Source: an uncultured Caproiciproducens sp.
Lineage (GTDB): Bacteria; Bacillota; Clostridia; Oscillospirales; Acutalibacteraceae
Direction of reading: 5' to 3'
Length of the DNA: 64,000 bases
NCBI RefSeq assembly: GCF_963664915.1
Contig: NZ_OY761810.1
Location: 1,192,661-1,256,660 of the forward strand
Shown: positions 59,173 through 64,000 of the stretch, one piece after another
How positions within the stretch are numbered: position 1 is the stretch's first letter
Layout: every line of letters starts with the position of its first letter
Notes under the pieces: generated by a model
Database searches by the model: none
The model's input: only the letters and a program-made list of their open reading frames with translations
Told to the model about the DNA's origin: nothing
Made by a program: the position numbers and the translations under genes

Positions 59173-62100
59173 ATGGATTCAAGAAAGATGAAAACTATGG
59201 ATGGCAATAACGCTGCCGCACATGTGTCTTATGCGTTTACAGATGTTGCTGCCATCTACCCCATCACCCCGTCATCTGTTATGGCTGATGAAACGGATAA
59301 GTACGCCGCAGCCGGCAGAAAAAATCTTTTTGGCAGAGAAGTTAAGGTAACCGAGATGCAGTCTGAAGCAGGCGCCGCAGGTGCGGTTCACGGCTCACTG
59401 GCAGCCGGCGCATTGACCACCACCTACACTGCGTCACAGGGACTTCTTCTGATGATTCCGAACATGTACAAGATGGCAGGCGAATTTCTTCCGAGTGTCA
59501 TCCACTGTTCGGCACGTTCCCTTTCGACCCATGCTCTTTGCATTTTTGGCGATCATTCCGACATTTATGCATGCCGCCAGACCGGTTATGCAATGATGTG
59601 CTCCAACAGCCCGCAAGAGGTTATGGATCTTGGTGCAGTTGCCCACCTTTCCGCAATTAAGGGCCATATGCCGGTTCTTCACTTTTTCGACGGTTTCCGC
59701 ACTTCCCATGAAGTACAGAAAATCCACATGTGGGATTATGCCGATTTGGGCGAAATGCTCGATTGGGATTCGGTTGAATCCTTCCGCCGCAATGCGATGA
59801 ATCCTGAGCACCCGGTAACACGCGGCACCGCTCAGAATGACGACTTCTTCTTTCAGGCAAGTGAAGCCGGCAACAAGAATTACGATGAATTCCCAGAAAC
59901 AGTTGTTGGTTATATGAATAAAATCAACGAAAAAATCGGCACCGACTATAAGCCCTTCAACTATTACGGCGCACCGGATGCTGAAAGAGTAATCATTGCG
60001 ATGGGTTCTGTCTGTGAAGCAGCGGAAGAAGTTGTAGATTACCTGAACGCGGCAGGCGACAAAGTCGGCTTGATTAAAGTCAGACTTTACAGACCTTTCG
60101 TAGCAAAATACCTGCTTGACGTGATGCCGAAAACGGTTAAGAAAATTTCCGTACTCGACAGAACAAGAGAGCCCGGTTCTATCGGTGAACCTCTGTATCT
60201 GGATGTTCTGGCCGCTATTAACGGTACAGAATTTGGCGTTGTTCCTGTTTGTACCGGTCGTTACGGCCTTGGTTCCAAGGACACGACCCCGGGCCAGATT
60301 ATCGCCGTATACCGCAACATGGAAACTGATGCGCCGAAGAAACGTTTCACCATCGGCATTAACGATGATGTCACCCACCTTTCCCTCGACGTAAAAGACA
60401 ATACGGATACAACCCCGAAGGGCACGCATTCCTGCAAATTCTGGGGCCTTGGCGCCGACGGTACCGTCGGTGCAAACAAGAACTCCATTAAAATTATCGG
60501 CGACCATACCGACATGTATGCGCAAGGCTATTTCGCCTATGACTCCAAAAAGTCCGGCGGCCTGACCGTTTCCCATCTTCGTTTCGGCAGCAAACCGATC
60601 AAATCCACCTACTATATCAGCCAGGCTGATTTTGTTGCCTGCCATAAGCCATCCTATGTGGATGAGTATGACATGGTTCAGGATCTGAAAAAGGGCGGTA
60701 GCTTCCTTTTGAACTGCCAGTGGGATCTGGAAGAACTCGACAAGAGACTGCCAGGTAAGATGAAAAAATATATCGCGGACAACGATATCAATTTCTATAC
60801 TATCGACGGTATTAAGCTTGGTAAAGAAATCGGCCTCGGCGGCCGTATCAATACCATTCTTCAATCCGCGTTCTTTAAAATTGCCAACATCATTCCTTCC
60901 GAGCAGGCTCTTCAGTACATGAAGGATGCCGCTCTGCACTCCTACGCAAAGAAGGGTCAGAAGATTGTTGACATGAACTACGCCGCAATTGAGCGCGGCG
61001 CAACCGATTTCGTCAAGGTACAGGTTCCGGAATCCTGGAAGAGCTGTACGGATGATTCCGCAGTGCACGCCTTTACCGACGGCAGACCGGAAACGCTTGA
61101 CTATGTCAACAACGTAATGGTCCCCGCCAACAAATACAAGGGCAACCAGCTGCCTGTATCCGCCTTTATGAAGATGGCTGACGGTACTGTCCCGGCCGGC
61201 TCTTCCGCATACGAGAAGCGCGGCATTGCCATTGATATTCCTGAGTGGCACCCGGAAAATTGTATCCAGTGTACTTTCTGCTCCTATGTCTGCCCGCACG
61301 CTGTGATCCGTCCGGTTGCAATGACCGCGGAAGAAGCTGCCGCTGCACCGGCAAGCCAGAAGACCAAGGATATGACCGGTATGCCCGGCATGAAATATGC
61401 AATCACCATCTCCTCTTATGACTGCACCGGATGCGGCTCCTGCGCGTCTGTCTGCCCGGGAATGAAGGGTGCAAAAGCACTTGTCATGAAACCGATGGAT
61501 ACACAGCTTGAAAGCCAGAAGGGCTTTGATTATTGCCTTACCCTCGATGAGAAGCCGGAAGTAATTGAGAAGTTCAAGGCGTCTTCCATTAAGGGCAGCC
61601 AGTTCAAGCAGCCTCTGCTTGAGTTCTCCGGCGCATGTGCGGGCTGCGGTGAAACTCCGTATGCAAAGCTCGTCACACAGCTCTTTGGCGACAGAATGTA
61701 TATTGCAAACGCAACAGGATGCTCCTCTATTTGGGGTGGTTCCGCGCCTGCAACACCGTACACTGTTAACAAAAAGGGTTACGGTCCTGCTTGGAACAGT
61801 TCCCTGTTTGAAGATAATGCGGAGTTCGGCCTCGGCATGACGCTTGCTCAGAACGCAATCCGCGGCAGACTTGCCGAGTATGTCGAAAACATAGAAGCTT
61901 CTGAAAAAGCATCCGCAGCACTGAAAGAAGCCTGCAAGAACTACCTTGCAACCGCTGAAGACAGCCATACCAACCGTGCTGCTTCCGACACTCTGATTAC
62001 AGAGCTCGGCAAAGTGGCAACCGGCAGTGACGATGTTGCAAAGCTTGCTGCAAAGACCCTGAAAGATAAGGATTACCTCGCTAAGAAATCCATGTGGATC

Positions 62101-62736
62101 TTCGGCGGCGACGGCTGGGCATATGATATCGGTTTCGGCGGCGTTGACCATGTTATCGCTTCCGGCGAGAATGTCAACATCCTCGTATTCGATACCGAAG
62201 TATATTCCAACACAGGCGGGCAGGCTTCCAAGTCAACACCAATCGGTTCCGTTGCACAGTTCGCGGCAACCGGTAAGGCGACAAAGAAGAAAGATCTTCC
62301 TGCTATCGCAATGAGCTATGGCTATGTCTATGTTGCCCATATTGCAATGGGTGCGGACTACAACCAGACCATCAAAGCGATTACGGAAGCCGAAAGCTAC
62401 AACGGTCCCTCCATTATCATTGCTTATGCTCCATGTATCAACCATGGTATTAAGGGCGGCATGAGCATTGCGCAGATGGAAGAGAAAAAGGCGGTTGAGG
62501 CCGGTTACTGGAGCAACTTCCGCTTTGATCCCCGTCTTGCGGCAGAAGGCAAGAATCCGTTCCATCTCGACAGCAAGGCTCCTACAGCCAGCTATCGTGA
62601 CTTCATTATGGGCGAGGTTCGCTATAACTCTCTTACACGTGCGTTCCCTGAGCGCGCAGAGACTCTGTTCCAGAAGGCTGAAAAGAATGCCGTTGAGAAT
62701 TACGAGCATCTTTCTAAGCTCTCCAATATGGAATAA
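59173..62736 (+). CDS. nifJ: Pyruvate:ferredoxin (flavodoxin) oxidoreductase
   Basis: 1187 residues, the full single-chain form; start ATG after AAAGGAGG. Domains in order: pyrimidine-binding domain (AAIYPITPSSVMADETD), a transketolase C-like domain, the gamma/CoA region, an eight-iron ferredoxin domain with CIQCTFCSYVCPH and CTGCGSCASVCPG, then the TPP domain. The proximal cluster Cys are in CAGCGETPYAKL, with GCSSIWGGSAP and the TPP motif GDGWAYDIGFGGVDHV followed by YSNTGGQ. It makes acetyl-CoA, CO2 and reduced ferredoxin, the core of clostridial fermentation. A strong own promoter and terminator mark a single-gene unit. Confidence 0.97.
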   Translation: MDSRKMKTMDGNNAAAHVSYAFTDVAAIYPITPSSVMADETDKYAAAGRKNLFGREVKVTEMQSEAGAAGAVHGSLAAGALTTTYTASQGLLLMIPNMYKMAGEFLPSVIHCSARSLSTHALCIFGDHSDIYACRQTGYAMMCSNSPQEVMDLGAVAHLSAIKGHMPVLHFFDGFRTSHEVQKIHMWDYADLGEMLDWDSVESFRRNAMNPEHPVTRGTAQNDDFFFQASEAGNKNYDEFPETVVGYMNKINEKIGTDYKPFNYYGAPDAERVIIAMGSVCEAAEEVVDYLNAAGDKVGLIKVRLYRPFVAKYLLDVMPKTVKKISVLDRTREPGSIGEPLYLDVLAAINGTEFGVVPVCTGRYGLGSKDTTPGQIIAVYRNMETDAPKKRFTIGINDDVTHLSLDVKDNTDTTPKGTHSCKFWGLGADGTVGANKNSIKIIGDHTDMYAQGYFAYDSKKSGGLTVSHLRFGSKPIKSTYYISQADFVACHKPSYVDEYDMVQDLKKGGSFLLNCQWDLEELDKRLPGKMKKYIADNDINFYTIDGIKLGKEIGLGGRINTILQSAFFKIANIIPSEQALQYMKDAALHSYAKKGQKIVDMNYAAIERGATDFVKVQVPESWKSCTDDSAVHAFTDGRPETLDYVNNVMVPANKYKGNQLPVSAFMKMADGTVPAGSSAYEKRGIAIDIPEWHPENCIQCTFCSYVCPHAVIRPVAMTAEEAAAAPASQKTKDMTGMPGMKYAITISSYDCTGCGSCASVCPGMKGAKALVMKPMDTQLESQKGFDYCLTLDEKPEVIEKFKASSIKGSQFKQPLLEFSGACAGCGETPYAKLVTQLFGDRMYIANATGCSSIWGGSAPATPYTVNKKGYGPAWNSSLFEDNAEFGLGMTLAQNAIRGRLAEYVENIEASEKASAALKEACKNYLATAEDSHTNRAASDTLITELGKVATGSDDVAKLAAKTLKDKDYLAKKSMWIFGGDGWAYDIGFGGVDHVIASGENVNILVFDTEVYSNTGGQASKSTPIGSVAQFAATGKATKKKDLPAIAMSYGYVYVAHIAMGADYNQTIKAITEAESYNGPSIIIAYAPCINHGIKGGMSIAQMEEKKAVEAGYWSNFRFDPRLAAEGKNPFHLDSKAPTASYRDFIMGEVRYNSLTRAFPERAETLFQKAEKNAVENYEHLSKLSNME

Positions 62737-62753
62737 TCTTTCTTGAATCAGCA

Positions 62754-62789
62754 GGCCCCGCGCAGCGTTACGCTGCGCGGGGCCTTTTC
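62754..62789 (+). terminator. Terminator of the PFOR gene
   Basis: GGCCCCGCGCAGCG pairs perfectly with CGCTGCGCGGGGCC around TTA, followed by TTTT. Confidence 0.9.
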
Positions 62790-62888
62790 ATATGATTAGA
62801 GTCATGTATTTAAGGGAAAATATAGTGATAACAATTTTTTAATTAGAAGGATTTTTTTATAATTTATAAGATTAAAGCAATAAAACAT

Positions 62889-62904
62889 TCACAATATATT
62901 GACT
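62889..62904 (+). promoter_or_regulatory. NrdR box 1
   Basis: TCACAATATATTGACT matches the NrdR consensus acaCwATATATwGtgt at most positions. It overlaps the -35 TTGACT (62899-62904). Confidence 0.7.
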
Positions 62905-62926
62905 TGTGACTGGAGTATGATACAAT
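62899..62926 (+). promoter_or_regulatory. Promoter of the ribonucleotide reductase gene
   Basis: TTGACT (62899-62904), 16 bases, TACAAT (62921-62926). Both hexamers lie in NrdR boxes. Confidence 0.65.
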
Positions 62927-62935
62927 ATATAGTAT
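62920..62935 (+). promoter_or_regulatory. NrdR box 2
   Basis: ATACAATATATAGTAT, 31 bases centre-to-centre from box 1, three helical turns, as is standard for paired NrdR boxes. It lies within a larger inverted repeat (62915-62940). Confidence 0.75.
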
Positions 62936-62958
62936 CATACGAAATTAGGGGGAGAGAC

Positions 62959-64000
62959 ATGACTATTTCGCAAAACGCAATGACGGTCTTAAAAAAACGC
63001 TATTTGATAAAAGATGAAACTGGTGAAACCATTGAAACGGTAGAAGGGCTGTTTCACCGTGTAGCCGCTGCAATTGCATCACCGGACAAACTGCACGACC
63101 AGAACGCCGACTTAAAAAAGACGGAGGAGCTATTTTTTAATATGATGCAGGAGCTTGAATTCCTGCCGAATTCTCCGACCCTGATGAACGCCGGCCGTCC
63201 GCTCGGGCAACTTTCGGCGTGCTTTGTGCTGCCTGTGGAGGACAGCATGGAAGCGATTTTTGAAGCGATTAAGCAGGCCGCGCTGATCCACAAGTCCGGC
63301 GGCGGCACAGGCTTTTCGTTTTCCCGCCTTCGCCAGCAGGGCAGCACGGTCAATTCGACCGGCGGCGTTGCTTCCGGCCCGATCAGTTTCATGAAGGTGT
63401 TCAACATGGCGACGGAAGCCGTTAAACAGGGCGGAACACGGCGCGGGGCAAACATGGGGATTCTGCGCATCGACCATCCGGATATTATGGATTTTATCGA
63501 CTGCAAAGCAAATAACGATGAAATCAATAACTTTAATATTTCTGTCGGCCTAACGGAAAAATTTATGGAAGCGGTGGAAAAAGACACCGACTACCACCTG
63601 ATTGACCCTCACACAAAAATGGCCGTTTCCACACTGCACGCCCGCACGGTATTCGACCATATTGTAGATGCCGCCTGGCACAACGGAGAGCCGGGCATTA
63701 TTTTTCTCGACCGCCTCAACCGGGACAATATCGTACCCTCACAGGGTGAAATTGAATCCACCAATCCCTGCGGCGAACAGCCGCTCCTGCCGTACGAATC
63801 CTGTAATCTCGGTTCGGTCAATCTTTTAAAGATGCTCAAAACAACGGATGAAACACAGGAAATCGACTGGGCGAAGCTGGAAAGTACAGTAAAAATCGCT
63901 GTGCATTTTCTGGATAATGTCATTGACGCCAATAAATATCCCCTGGAAAATATTGACCATGTCACCAAACAGACGCGAAAAATCGGGCTGGGCGTTATGG
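62959..64000 (+). CDS. nrdJ: Adenosylcobalamin-dependent (class II) ribonucleotide reductase, 5' part
   Basis: The frame starts at the ATG at 62959 (TAGGGGGA upstream) and is open to the window end, so about 347 residues are seen. FLPNSPTLMNAGRPLGQLSACFVLPV, HKSGGGTGFSFSRLRQQGSTVNSTGG, VKQGGTRRGANMGILRIDHPDIMDFI and the active-site segment STNPCGEQPLLPYESCNLGSVNL (Asn-Cys-Glu set) are class II signatures. No ATP-cone is present at the N-terminus. It reduces ribonucleotides using B12 and does not need oxygen. NrdR boxes lie over the promoter. Confidence 0.93.
   Translation, partial: MTISQNAMTVLKKRYLIKDETGETIETVEGLFHRVAAAIASPDKLHDQNADLKKTEELFFNMMQELEFLPNSPTLMNAGRPLGQLSACFVLPVEDSMEAIFEAIKQAALIHKSGGGTGFSFSRLRQQGSTVNSTGGVASGPISFMKVFNMATEAVKQGGTRRGANMGILRIDHPDIMDFIDCKANNDEINNFNISVGLTEKFMEAVEKDTDYHLIDPHTKMAVSTLHARTVFDHIVDAAWHNGEPGIIFLDRLNRDNIVPSQGEIESTNPCGEQPLLPYESCNLGSVNLLKMLKTTDETQEIDWAKLESTVKIAVHFLDNVIDANKYPLENIDHVTKQTRKIGLGVM

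Noticed and set aside
59434-62151. 905-codon open frame antisense to the PFOR gene
   Set aside because: It mirrors the biased codons of PFOR, has no ribosome site or recognisable domain, and PFOR is certain.

Overview
The window looks like chromosome from a strictly anaerobic, spore-forming clostridium, plausibly of the Oscillospirales/Ruminococcaceae. This is inferred from gene content, not from a marker gene: a cwlJ-gerQ spore pair, pyruvate:ferredoxin oxidoreductase, a B12-dependent (class II) ribonucleotide reductase, YesM/YesN-type regulation, and strong AAAGGAGG-type ribosome binding sites. No rRNA, CRISPR array or complete insertion sequence was seen.

Layout. 1-2480: the end of an integrative element (DUF5050-like fragment, element-type sigma factor, tyrosine recombinase lacking its N-terminal domain) abutting the 3' end of a tRNA-Ser(CGA). 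2960-8660: cwlJ-gerQ, a lipoprotein, a DUF815 ATPase, a BtuF-like lipoprotein fused to a peptidoglycan-binding domain, and a TraX-family protein. 8703-19332: a ten-gene minus-strand operon for uptake and breakdown of murein peptides (Opp/Dpp transporter, L-Ala-D/L-Glu epimerase, LD-carboxypeptidase, NlpC/P60 peptidase, two class A beta-lactamase-like proteins without signal peptides). 19403-21440: a GntR-controlled ABC exporter with a palindromic operator. 21833-34863: galactose island, with mglBAC, a YesN/YesM two-component pair, a membrane-anchored sugar-binding protein, a second MglB, and convergent galKTE.

35013-36879: an ECF sigma factor overlapping a gene for an anti-sigma-like membrane protein whose outer part is a serpin. 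36934-38495: a 56-aa protein and an XRE regulator sharing palindromic operators, then a short flagellin. 38555-45539: an FtsA-like protein with a repeat-rich tail, then a thiol/persulfide group (Crp/Fnr regulator, thioredoxin, thioredoxin reductase-like protein, four-function CoA-disulfide-reductase fusion) linked by three TGTGA-N5-TCACA sites. 45599-49809: an HPr-like protein without the phosphorylatable His, and a GlpA/GlpB-like/DUF1667 operon with a leader terminator and a glpP antiterminator gene. 49897-52775: larE-larB-larC for the nickel-pincer cofactor, behind a leader terminator. 53069-57283: DUF3842, tRNA-Arg(CCG) with a duplicated 3' end, two TrkA-type proteins, a TrkH/KtrB channel, and queT behind a preQ1-I riboswitch. 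57428-64000: a CNNM/CorC protein, PFOR, and the start of the class II ribonucleotide reductase behind tandem NrdR boxes.

The strongest candidate for something undescribed is the ECF sigma / serpin anti-sigma pair. Next are the two cytoplasmic beta-lactamase-fold proteins at both ends of the murein-peptide operon, and the Crp/Fnr-type regulon with five-base spacing.
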